DNA of 64,000 nucleotides from Bugula neritina (Eukaryota; Bryozoa; Gymnolaemata; Cheilostomatida; Bugulidae). Position 1 is the stretch's first letter. The number at the start of each line of letters is the position of its first letter. A program made the position numbers and the translations under genes. The stretch spans positions 21,294,200 to 21,358,199 of the forward strand of contig OZ037768.1 in NCBI GenBank assembly GCA_964035545.1, in the 5' to 3' direction. This document shows positions 47,737 through 59,078 of the stretch, in pieces. The notes below the pieces were generated by a model. The model made no database searches. It was not told where the DNA came from and was given only the letters and a program-made list of their open reading frames with translations.

Positions 47737-50700
47737 TCTTTTGCTGTGATGTGAGTCGCTAATCTTTGAAGTGCTGCTACTGCTTGAAGCCTAAAATCAG
47801 CGTAATATTATTGGCATGATAATTCTTAACACAACAAACAATAAACAAATACTTGATATGCAAAAATGAATACTAAATACATTGAGAATCAACTTAAACT
47901 TACTTATAGCAATTATAAGCTATTGAAAATATTAGTGGTAATATTTTCAGTAGTTTATTAGTTATTAATTGCTACAAGCAGAGTTTAAGTTGCTTTTATT
48001 GTATTTAGTATTCATTTGAATAAAAAAAATTCTCTAACATTACAAAAAGCACATGGTCATTATAGGCTAAAAAAGACATATTAGAGAAAAAAAGTTGTTT
48101 CAAACAGTATGTAATTCAGATTTAAAATATTACAATGAATATCAGGTTAGAAAATTTGGTGGTTTTTTTAACTGTTTGTAGCTTGCTGTTCAGTCCATAG
48201 CTTAAAAGAGCTGTCATTAATTTTCGCAGCTTTTCAGTACAAAAACTTGTTCTTCACCACAACATATTTTCAATATAATGCAAACTTTATTTCTAATCAT
48301 GCTTTATAATTTGCAGAAAACACAAGAATTATAAAATCACTTGACAGGACTATGATCTATAAGTGGCATATTTTATTATAAGAGACCGGAGTTCACCAAT
48401 AACTAGCAAATAACCTTTCCCTATTATACCACACAGTCTTTCCACCTATTTTTCTCAGTATTGACTAGAAATAAAAAATCAATAAAGTCTTGAAAATAAA
48501 TTATAATTTGGTTACGGAAAAGTTAATACTATCAGAATTTTGAGACTAAAATTATATGTAGACTAGTTGACTACAATGTTTGAAATAAGCAGGCTATAAC
48601 AACTTTTTTTATGATTACCTAAAAATTATCATCATCATAAGAAGATATGACTAGATGAGTATAATTTCTAGCAACACAAGAGTTGTATTAAGTTTAAGCC
48701 TAAAACTTTTAATTTTAATATTTTCCTGGTACCTAATTTATGAGAAGCGTATATACTTCTAAGCTGCATGTGCTTATTCTAGGCATATTCAGTAATGTTG
48801 AGTGTTTGAATCATATAAACCAGGGTTGGGTGAGAGGAGGACCTTGAAGCTGTAGATTAGTGTACACAAAACTTACAAAGCCAGAAAAATAAAATCAGAA
48901 GCAGAGCTAGACAATTTGAATCCCAGACCTGTTTGTATAACAATCATATTCCAATCATACACTGACTACGAGCTGCTGTTTGAGTCATCCATTTATTACT
49001 GATTATAATAATAAGTAGCATTGATTTAATGCTATTTTTACCAATATAGTGTCATGCATACCATAAAAATAGATTCTACAAAATAATATTATAATTGCCA
49101 TTGTATTATGACGGTGCTTATTTCCATGAGTTTGACATTGACCTTTTATTACCATAATTAATTAGAAAAATTATGAGACTGATATAAATATAAATATCTA
49201 TATATAATTTTATTTAGATATTCACAATGATAGAGAAAATGTTTAGAAATGCATTATTTATGAAGTATGTGAATTGAAATATTGATAGTCTTAAACCTGT
49301 CTGTTGATGCAGATATTCAATTTCATATTCATTTTGATATTCATCTTGATCTTTCTAGTATAACTATTACTACTAGTACATTACTACAACAGTAATAAGT
49401 ATATTTATATTTTATTATACTACATAACTCAGTACAAGGAAAACTATAAGATTAAGTACAACTCATAGTACTGTTATAAGTAGAAGGTTAGCCTTAGCTG
49501 TGAAATTTGAATATCTGAAATAAAGTTATGCTTGCTGCTAATGTGCCTGCGGCTGCTGTGGCTGGTAGTACTAGCAGTGCCAGTAGACATAGTACAACTG
49601 TAACTACAAGTACTAATAGAGTAATAGCAATAGTGCAATTATGACGACTACTACAGTATTACTACTACTGCAACTACGACGACTACCACAGTGCATCTAC
49701 AGTACTACTACTACTACTACAACTACCACTACTAGTAGTAGTACCAGTAGTAGACGACTAGACATAACACTAGTATTACCATTACTATTAATATTAGTAT
49801 TACTATCTAGTACCTATTAAGTACTATTAGTATAATATTAGTATTACTATTAGTATTAATAGTAAGACGTCTACTACATCTAAATTATACAGTTCTACTG
49901 CGACTGTGTACAATTTGGGTCTATTACTAAAAGAACTAACCAACTATTACTAGTACTAGTACTACATTACTACTGGGTAGTACTAGTAGTAAACTATCTA
50001 GTATAAATGTATAAGTATTACTTAGTAATACTATTAGTATTAGTATTACATTTACAATTATTATTACTATTAGTAACACTAAGGTAACAGTAACTAACAC
50101 TAACAAGAACACTCAACAGTAACAGCAACACTAACAGTAAGTGTAACTCACTAACTGTAAGTGTAACAGTAACACACCAATAGTAACAGTATCACTATCA
50201 GATCATTAATATGAATATCAATATGAATATGGGATTGACTTTGAGTAACACTAACAGTAACTGTAAGTTGAGTGTAAGTGCAACAGTAACACTAACAGTA
50301 ACAGCAAATCATAGGTGTAATTCAAACTGAAACTGTAATAATTATAAATATAACAATATGAATATTATTTCAATATTTCAATTAATATCATGATCAAGTT
50401 CAACTCAAGTGCGACACTGAGTCTGTGACTGATCAACTACCAATGCAACTACACCTCAAAGGTAGTACGAGACACCAAAACATAAAGAATATATAATACA
50501 ATTACCCCTAATAATCTCTCAACTTCAAACAATAACTCAAAGTCAATATCATAACGATGTTGACACTGCTATTACTAGAGAACTAAACTTGCCCATTCAC
50601 CTTGACATGGAAATGATATGTTTAGCCTCAAAAAATTTTTGCCCAGGAAATAGTTGTTTTAACGAACTAACCCTTCTCTCGCCTCTCAAAAATTAAACCA

Positions 50701-51940
50701 TCAAAATAACTAGTCTCGAGGTCTCCAGCCCATTCGATTCAAAGTGGTATAAATATATTTGGTATAAAATAATTTGTACACCACTCTGATTCGATCGAGA
50801 CCGGGCTGGTCCCACTCACTGCCTTTCATGTAAAGCCATAGTTACACTACGGACTTCTAAGAAATTACACTTTCATGCAAACTGCGTGCGTGCACGTGTC
50901 ACGTGTGTATCACGAACCTCAATCATAATACCCTAATATTACAAACTTGGTCAAATCACAACGTAACACATTGTCTAATGTGGTAGTGTGCACAGAGAGC
51001 TATCGTCATGTTTGTATTCTGGTCTAGCTAACACTGAACAATCCCACCTGGGAGAAGTAAATAACTTATAATTTATAAGTATGCTGTCTTTTGGCAACCT
51101 GCATTTATATTTTGAATACTGCAAGACAGTGTTGCAACCTAATATTTCCTTTTATAAGAAGTGAATTTTATATCTGAAGATTCATGGAGGACACTCTGAG
51201 ATGTTGAGAGCTTATTTTAGAAGAGTGAATTCTGCATGAAACTTGTTGACAATTTATAGATTGAGTTTAGTGCAAGAATAGAAGTATAAATTGTGACCTC
51301 ATACACAATATCTATCCTTAATTGTTGTAATGATTCTGTAAATTTAAGCTTTCATTACTGATTTTTATAAAATATTATGCTTTATAAAAAACTACACATA
51401 ATCGAAGTTGTAAGAAGTTGAAAGATCTACGTGTTTTGCACATGATTTTTAACTTGTAGCCTACTAGCTGTTGCTAAGATACAAATATAAGTAAATCAGA
51501 GTTAACTAAGTTTTGAAATTATATATGGTCAGTCAAAAAAATTAGATGCAAGCAATTAGCAGAAAATTAAGTCACATGCAAAACTAATTTGTAAACGATT
51601 TCTCTTACAGTAATCCAAGACTCAAAAATATGTGTCTAAATGTAGAAAGAAATTAAGTATACCTGCTAAATAGTTTTCTACATGAATTGAAATGCAATTA
51701 CTCTATCTAAAGTCGTCTTAGCCACAGAACACAGCAGCCTAATCCATCTCTAGCCAGATTTGCATAGTGAATTGCAAATGAAGAAATTACATAATTAGTC
51801 TCTTTCTCCAACTTTGCCTTCCCATTTTATCTACCTGGATGTTAAGACTATCTGTAATTATAGAAATACTTGATGAGCATGCATATACCTTTTGGAACAG
51901 GTGTAGCCTATAGTTTAAAAATACATAATTGTACCTATAC
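47737..51940. other. Gene-poor AT-rich region with low-complexity tracts
   Basis: I see no supported exon. The MMADHC promoter should lie near its left end. The segment 49365-50350 is made of ACTACTACTA, TAGTACTAGT and GTAACACTAACAGTAA words. The other short open frames have no similarity. Confidence 0.5.
49365..50350. repeat. Cryptically simple TACTAC/AGTAAC-rich tract
   Basis: A kilobase of interleaved ACT/AGT trinucleotide runs giving way to CAGTAACACTAACAGTAAC words. It closely resembles the 43985-44540 region in word composition. Confidence 0.8.
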
Positions 51941-52283
<343 letters not shown>

Positions 52284-52671
52284 CAAATTTCAAGACTTGC
52301 ATTTACACACACATTTATGCAGTCATAGCCTATGCATTAGTCATTAGTGTATTATACACAGGCTACACTGTAAAAGTGTAAACAAACTCGAATTAAAGAT
52401 GCCACAAGGCAATATTCTAGTGGAGACAATTTGTCATTATATATATTATTATTAGTTAATGATCATGATTCACAAGTTACCTGTAGCAAGATTTTGATAT
52501 AGTTTTCAACTGTTTCACCCTCAGAAAATTGTAATTGACTGATTTATGCAGTTGAAAGTTTTCTAGTTTTCTATCAACCATTTCATTTTAAAAAGATTTA
52601 TACAGTGTGTAGAACACAGTTTCTACTGGAAACACAAAACACTATGAAATTTATCTTAACTAGTAATGATC

Positions 52672-52922
52672 TTTCATGAATAATTAACTCGTTGACTTTT
52701 AGAAAGAAAAGCTCCATCTAAAACTCTTGTTTTAGTTTAAAAAAGTGAATGTTTGTTGGTAGCCTATAGAATAATTTCTGTTTAAATACTTACAAATAGC
52801 ATTTCAGCTATTAGAATTAAATGCTATTATTATAGTAAATTATTACTGTTTACATAAAACTTGTAACATGAAAGTGACATTGAACACAATTGTGTTTATA
52901 TCTTATACTCAGTGCATATATT
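52672..52922. repeat. Duplicated 250-bp segment, copy 1
   Basis: About 95% identical to 62807-63051 in the same orientation. It lies about 500 bp upstream of the lectin gene and carries no open frame of note. Confidence 0.9.
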
Positions 52923-53419
52923 ATATACAGCATCATTCTTATTCCCATCTAATATTATGTTATTTAATGTACAGTATCCTCTTAAGTTTTGTTAGGGCTT
53001 TGAATTTTTATGTTATTTCTTATCTAATGGTTTTAAATATTGAACCATCTTTTTATATAATATTATGTTCTAGACATGAAAATATATAAAGCAAATGCAA
53101 GCTTTAACTATATTCTGTTCCTATATTTCATGTTTTATAAACATTAAAATGTTATAACAGCATTTTGATTAGGTTTTCTTTTCTTTTTCTTGTAATTAAC
53201 CTAAGTGAAATTTAAGAAAGGTATATATGCATGCAGAGCATATACTTTGATATCATACATAAAAGGAGAAAAGTAATGAAATGGAAAACTGTTTTTATTT
53301 GAATATGTAATTAAAACTACATCATTATTATAGATTTTATAGAATATTACATTCTCAGTGTATTTGACACTGTAGCTACTGGATGATCAGAGCTCAGCAA
53401 CCAGAGTGAGAAGGACAAG

Positions 53420-55076
53420 ATGTATGTTTGGTACTTAACAGGTTTGTATTACTCTTTAATATTACCCTGTGTGTGTGCATAAGGGTGTGTCTGTGGGTGT
53501 GTTTAAGTAACTGTTTTTAATTTCAAACTTTTTAAAACTTATTGTCTATTTACAAATAACCTATTTTTTGTTAAATTGTGTATAAGCCTTTAAACACTAT
53601 TGTTTTGTTGCTTAAACCATTTTCAAACAATTAATAAAACATGGACGATTCTTGTTATTGGTTATGTATGTCAATATTTTTTTAGTTTTATTGCACCTTG
53701 TGACACCTGTCAAAAGTCAGTGTCACACTAACACTGACAGATTCAGAAGATACAGTGTACCAGAGAACATGTCAGTCACAGATCATATGGCAAGTGAATC
53801 AATATTCACTGAAGTTGTTGGAATCTGTCTGTTGAAATGTAAGGAAGACCAGAAATGTCTGGGAATGGTTTATGATGTTCAGGATAAAAAATGTTTCATG
53901 AAGCAATGCTTGAATCCTCATCTCTTCACAGAGTGGAATGGAAAAGATGGAGACTACTACATCTTCATTTTACTGAGAGCCAACAAGATTCCAAACAAAC
54001 TTCTTGCAAGAGGTAACAAAGCAAGCCCATTGTGGTTTGTTCTCAAATGGAATCATATGCTTCACAAGAGTAACTCAATTTAAAACAAATTATTAACTAG
54101 TTCATGTCCATTTTATATGTTGCATCTATAAGCAAATTTTACTTTTCAATAACAAATATGTTTTCGGATAAATACAATTATTCAAGATATATAATAAATA
54201 ACATAATATTATAATGATTCTGGAACAGATAGAATACATATACTTTTTAATTTATATCTTTAAGAAAAAGCTGTATGATTTATATATAATTAAAAAATAG
54301 TTGCTTCATAGATGTCTGGTATTTTGTTCTTTGATTTGGCTTATTTTTTCCCAGGTAAACCTGCAAAGCTCTCTAGCACCTACAAGTCACACCTGTATTA
54401 TGCCTCAAAGGCTGTTGATGGTATTTATACTGAACATGGAGTTGAGTCATCAATTGCTCACAGCCAACATGAACACAGACCCTGGTGGAGGGTGGATCTG
54501 GTTGATATTCACTGTGTCTGGGCTGTCAACATCCTCAACAGGGGAAATGGTGTGTCACATGTTTTAATGAGTTTATTCACGTCGTAAATCTAAAGTCTCA
54601 ACTTCAATTTGAGAGCAGTATTTGTTCATAAGTTAATAAGTTGACCAATATGCTAGCTGAGACTTAGATTTAGGGTGCTTTCAGATTCCCTACGTTTAGG
54701 AAATCCGGAAGCACCGTTAAGCTTGGCTTATGACAACTTTTACAAGAATTTCTACAACTGCAACAACAACTAGAAGAACATTTTTCAGCAAAAATGTTGT
54801 TAATTCTATATATATTTGCAATTTTACAATTAAGCACCTCGTGAATCTTGGAGAGAAAGATTAAGAAATGCTGAGATCACAGTTGCTATGACAGAAGAAG
54901 AGATAGAATTTACTGGAACAAACCCTGAAGTCTTCTGCTACTACCATGATGGTATTCTTAACCGATACTACACTCTGGCTACTTGTAAACAACCAATCAG
55001 AGGCCGCTTTGTCCAAGTTCTCCTTGAGGCTATAAGTTTTCTGAATATATATGAAATAGAAGTTCATGGGATTTGA
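53420..55076 (+). CDS. Secreted PAN-like plus F-type lectin (fucolectin) protein, 261 aa
   Basis: Exons 53420-53441, 53686-54012, 54355-54549 and 54835-55076, all phase 1 introns, 262 codons including the stop. Exon 1 encodes MYVWYLT, which joined to exon 2 gives a classical signal peptide ending near VKSQ. Exon 2 (residues about 20-116) looks like a PAN/apple-type domain: GICLLKCKEDQKCLGMVYD, then KKCFMKQC. Exons 3-4 form an F5/8-type jelly-roll lectin of the fucolectin/tachylectin-4 family: YASKAVDG, HRPWWRVDL, VNILNRGN, ERLRNAEITV, then a C-terminal GRFVQVLLEA and IYEIEVHG. Such proteins bind fucose and serve in invertebrate innate recognition. Here the usual vicinal cysteines after NRG are absent and the loop to the ER is four residues longer, so fucose binding is uncertain. 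A poly(A) signal AATAAA lies at 55660. Confidence 0.85.
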
Positions 55077-56558
55077 TTAGCATATTGTCTCTTAATGAAT
55101 TCTTGTCTTACAGTTACCTATGCTAAGAGTATAATTTTATTGTTTTACTATTGTCTTGAGTTTTCATGCAGTTACTTTCTAACAAGTTATCCTTGAAACT
55201 TGACCTATACTTTTATTATGTCAGATTTTGCCAATGCCTTTGCCCATACGCTTGTCTGGTTTTACCCATTTGTTTATTCAATAGTTGTGTTACTTTTATC
55301 AAAAATTGTTGAAGTTTTAAAGGTAGTTTAGCTTAAAATTGAAATTGGTTGTGTTTATTTGCAAAAGATAAATTAGCTGAATTAAATAAGGCAACTGCTT
55401 ACTCCCCCCTTAAAGTATGGGGTTATTGAGAGTAGTGGTTGAGGAGTCTTCAGCTTATCGTGGAGGGTTTATGTACTGCACTCCGTGACCCCAAATGGTG
55501 TGTTGCATCTACTGAGTTCGTGCAGGCTTAGAATGCTGAAGCCAGTACTATTATTCCTATATGCTAGCAATGCTAAATCTGTTGTAATAAGGCAATCTCA
55601 GCTGTGTTGTGTTCCGACCCTTAGCAGTACTGCATATATATGCTGCAAAGTTATAAAGAAATAAATAGTGCTGTGTTTTTATTTATTGTTCACTTTGTGT
55701 TTTATCATGTAAAAAATGTAGTGTTTAGGTGTTTTTGTGTTTTTATTTCAAATGGTTTAAAAACAATAAAAAAATCTGTTGTGTATTTGAGTTAGAAAAG
55801 TTGTTCAGGAAAATCACCGCCACTAAAGTAGGATAGTAACCTTTTTACCCAAGCCATACACCTTCAGTTATATTCTAGTCATTTCTCAAATTTACAAACA
55901 GTTTCATTTGCAAAGAATAGAAATTGATTTTTAGTAACATCCGATAGAAATTCGTGTTTTGTTGCTCGAACTTAACAACTTTGGTCTCGCAGCTACAAAG
56001 CTGTAGCAGCTGTTTGAACCACAAGATGAATCTAGATTCTAAAATATATCAATTAGTGTTATGCAACATGTTGCTACTATAGTAATAGTTTTTGCTTCTT
56101 GAGTGACTACATAACTTTAATTACTTAATGATTGATTTACTTCACAAACTTTGTAATTAAATTTTAGCCTAAAATTAAGCATCATGCAAAGGTAGAAAAG
56201 CTAGAATGTAAAGCTTTACTCAAGCGCTATAGAATACTTATAGCTAACACTGCTAAATATGATGTTCTTGGGGTAGCCATATTTTAATTATGCCCTTTCA
56301 ATGGTGACATTTGACACATCATAAGTTTAAAGATTTCTTAAGACTATGAATCAGAGATCTGCCTAGAATATGTTGATTATTCTCACACAATACTGCATTA
56401 TATCAAGCAGCTCCAGTATAATAGTTATTGGAATTACCTACACACATTCCTATCAATAAACCAGCAATAAACAAATTAATGAACTATGGTCAAAACTTGC
56501 ATATTAGTACATCAAATAAAAATGCACTCACGCAAGTTTATAGTCACCATCTCTGCGA

Positions 56559-56748
56559 GAAGGGGCCCCTGATAGAAAGTGTTTTTTGTTAAATCGTGCT
56601 AAGAACTTATTTATCTGTGGCACAGGGGCAATTATGACTGAATGCTCTTCCTGACATCACCAATGGCTTTTGTGCATGGGGTTCTAACCCATGACTTTGT
56701 GCTTACTAGGCAAATGTTGTAACCCCTAGACAAAAAGCTGCTCCCACA
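56559..56748 (-). mobile_element. tRNA-derived SINE
   Basis: On the minus strand the element starts GGGAGCAGCTTTTTGTCTAG with a tRNA-like head. A B-box-like GGGTTAGAACCCC sits about 45 bp in. The body has GGAAGAGCATTCAGTCATAA, resembling the GGAAGGGCATCC core of many invertebrate SINEs. Length about 190 bp. No target duplication was confirmed. Confidence 0.65.
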
Positions 56749-57105
56749 TAATACATCAAATGATACTGCATATAACTATTCATGGTAATTATCTGCAAAA
56801 AATGCAACATTTAAGAATTGTCATGAAATAAGACCTATAAGAAATTATTACAAATGATACAAGGATTGTCTTCTTAATGCAATAGTTATTGGAATTTGAT
56901 GCACATATAATATATAACGCATAGAAGAACTTTTTAATGATTTTTATGGCTTATTGTTTCTTATAATATAATATATAGAATATAGAATATACTGGAAATT
57001 GATGAGAAGATAATTCTTATTCTTCATTCTTTCTAATACGTAGATGATAACATATGAAACCAAGTTTTACAGAGTTTAGCAAAGAAGATATAAAGCACTG
57101 CATAT

Positions 57106-57106
<1 letters not shown>

Positions 57107-57159
<53 letters not shown>
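57107..57159. repeat. (AT)n microsatellite
   Basis: About 26 AT dinucleotides in a row. Confidence 0.95.
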
Positions 57160-57163
<4 letters not shown>

Positions 57164-57449
57164 GTAAAATGTATATTGTAATACTAGTTATCAAATAGTG
57201 CTCAAAATTTTCTATGAAAATTGAGCTAAATGCTATAAGTGTGAAGGTTGTAATTGACTAAGATCTTTAATTTAAAATCAATTATATCACCTACAAATTT
57301 GTTTCGTAGCATGAAATTACTGCCACTCGTCAGGGTGATGTATAAAATAGTGAAACAACAGAATTGGAATGTAAAAAATGTATAGATTTAAAATATAGCT
57401 AAAGTATTAAAAGGAGAAATAGGCATTATCATAAAACAAAGCTTATGTA

Positions 57450-57945
57450 TTAGAACCGGCTCAAGTAAAATTTAGAGCTATGCCTGCATGTTGATGTTAA
57501 CTCAGATCTTTTATTTAATGTACATAGACTGGGTTTGCATATAATATAATATTTTTCTGAAACGCATAGCACGTAACGTTTAGAGTTGGGGTTATAGCTG
57601 GGTGCTTGACTAATGATCTTCCAGTTGATTGTGTAGCTGGTGCCTTTGTCTTTTAGATACCATATATGCTTACTTAACTCTGTAGCATTTCTGTATCTTT
57701 TATGCTTAAAAGAGCAGGTGTGATTGCATAGATTTTAATTTTGGTTTCACATAGTCCGATGTATGTGTTGGAGCTGCTTGGTGATGTTATGGTGGCCTGG
57801 TATATAATATTGGAGAGTAAGCACTTGCCATTCAGTGGGCAACGTGGTTTCCTTATGCAACTGCATGTTTTAATAGTGTAACTGGTGGTTGCCAGGGAGC
57901 TGGCAACACTCCTATCTATATTCACCATAACAGCAACCACCCCCC
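57450..57945 (-). pseudogene. Penelope-like element fragment, GIY-YIG endonuclease end
   Basis: On the minus strand two frames together match the C-terminal part of a Penelope-like polyprotein. The first (57940 to about 57740) has the Cys-rich linker CSCIRKPRCPLNGKC, then IIYQATITS and TYIGLCET. After a frameshift, the second (about 57705-57450) reads [49 protein letters not shown] and a final CRH motif before a stop. The GIY-YIG nuclease is the target-cleaving domain of these retroelements. The copy is broken and lacks the RT in this orientation. Confidence 0.8.
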
Positions 57946-57949
57946 ATGT

Positions 57950-58165
57950 CTGTCATTAGAAACATCCCTAAATCCATCAACAAAAGACTATCCATGCTCA
58001 TCTGATAAAGAGAATTTCAATAGCGAAGCACAAATCTATTAGAACGCCCTAAATAAAAGTGGATACAACTTCACATTACAATATGAGAAGCAACAAACAC
58101 CTTGTAATAAACCTAGAAGGAGAAACATTATATGGTTTAACCCACCCTTCTGTAACTTCTACCCC
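57950..58165 (+). pseudogene. Penelope-like element fragment, post-RT segment, opposite orientation
   Basis: The plus strand encodes, in frames broken by stops and a shift, SVIRNIPKSINKRLS, KENFNSEAQIY, NALNKSGYNFTLQYE and RRRNIIWFNPPFCNF. These are the segments that lie between the RT and the GIY-YIG domain in Penelope-like elements. It meets the endonuclease fragment head to head, so the two cannot be one collinear copy. Confidence 0.75.
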
Positions 58166-58361
58166 TGTTTATTTATAATAGGTTGCAGTTGGCTTTCAAG
58201 CTGTTAAGAGGTGTTTTGAACAAGCTCACACAATACTCAACATTACTGGACAGCTTTCTATTAGGACTCATTAACAGGAGGGGACAGTATAATTTCTATG
58301 AGCTGTCCCCAAATTGGGTAAGTGTTTAATACATGATTGCTTACTATTACTTGCCTACACC

Positions 58362-59022
58362 ATGCCCCCCAAAACTAGAACTGATTCAACAGCATCAGAT
58401 ATTGATGCTACCATGAAAGAAATACTTCAACAACTGAAAAAGATTAATAATAGGATTGAGATAATAGAAGAAAAGGTGGACAGTATAGAGAGTAGTCTGA
58501 ACTATCATACAGAACAATGGAAGGAAGTGAAAGAGGATATGGATCAAATAAAGAATACCATTCCAGCACTGAAAGGAAAGATGGAGGAGCACGAAATTGA
58601 AAAGGCAAATAAGATGGCAGAAATACAGGGCGTACCCCATCACCAAGATGAGTCTAACAAAATTAGCTGAATTGAATGATGTACACCTCACTCCAGTCAA
58701 TATTGATATGGTTTACAGAAATAAATCCAAAAAGTCTATTATTGTCAAGTTTATTCAGACTCATATCTGTCAGGACTTCATAAGATCATTCAAGGCTAAG
58801 AAAAACAAGTCACTTACTAGTAAAGAACTTGGTTATAAAACTGCATCTAAGATATATATCAATGAATACCTCTTATACCCAACTAGACAACTGTTCCACA
58901 AAGTCAGAGAATATAAGAAAGAGAATAACTTTAAATTTGCTTGGACAATAAACCAAAAAGTCTTCTTGAGAGAAACGGAAGGTTCCAAAGCCATCCACAT
59001 TAAGTCCCTATCTGATCTCTAA
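58362..59022 (+). pseudogene. LINE ORF1 protein with one frameshift
   Basis: It starts MPPKTRTDSTASDIDATMKE, followed by a predicted coiled coil (QQLKKINNRIEIIEEKVDSI and on). Near 58640-58660 the frame shifts by one. The downstream frame has TKLAELNDVHL, NKSKKSIIVKF and a basic C-terminal domain (SKIYINEYLLYPTRQLFHKV) ending at 59022. Coiled coil plus RNA-binding C-terminal domain is the usual ORF1p plan, acting as a nucleic-acid chaperone. Confidence 0.75.
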
Positions 59023-59078
59023 GATGCTTAAGACGCCAGTATTTATATAATCGAAATTGTTTTTCATATTCTAACAAA

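Larger units (their letters stand above)
55077..57449. other. Intergenic region downstream of the lectin gene
   Basis: It contains the lectin 3' UTR (to about 55685), a SINE (56559-56748) and an (AT)n microsatellite (57107-57159). Nothing else is recognised. Confidence 0.5.

Noticed and set aside
58395-58700. Minus-strand frame opposite LINE ORF1
   Set aside because: It is antisense to a recognised coiled-coil ORF and has no similarity.
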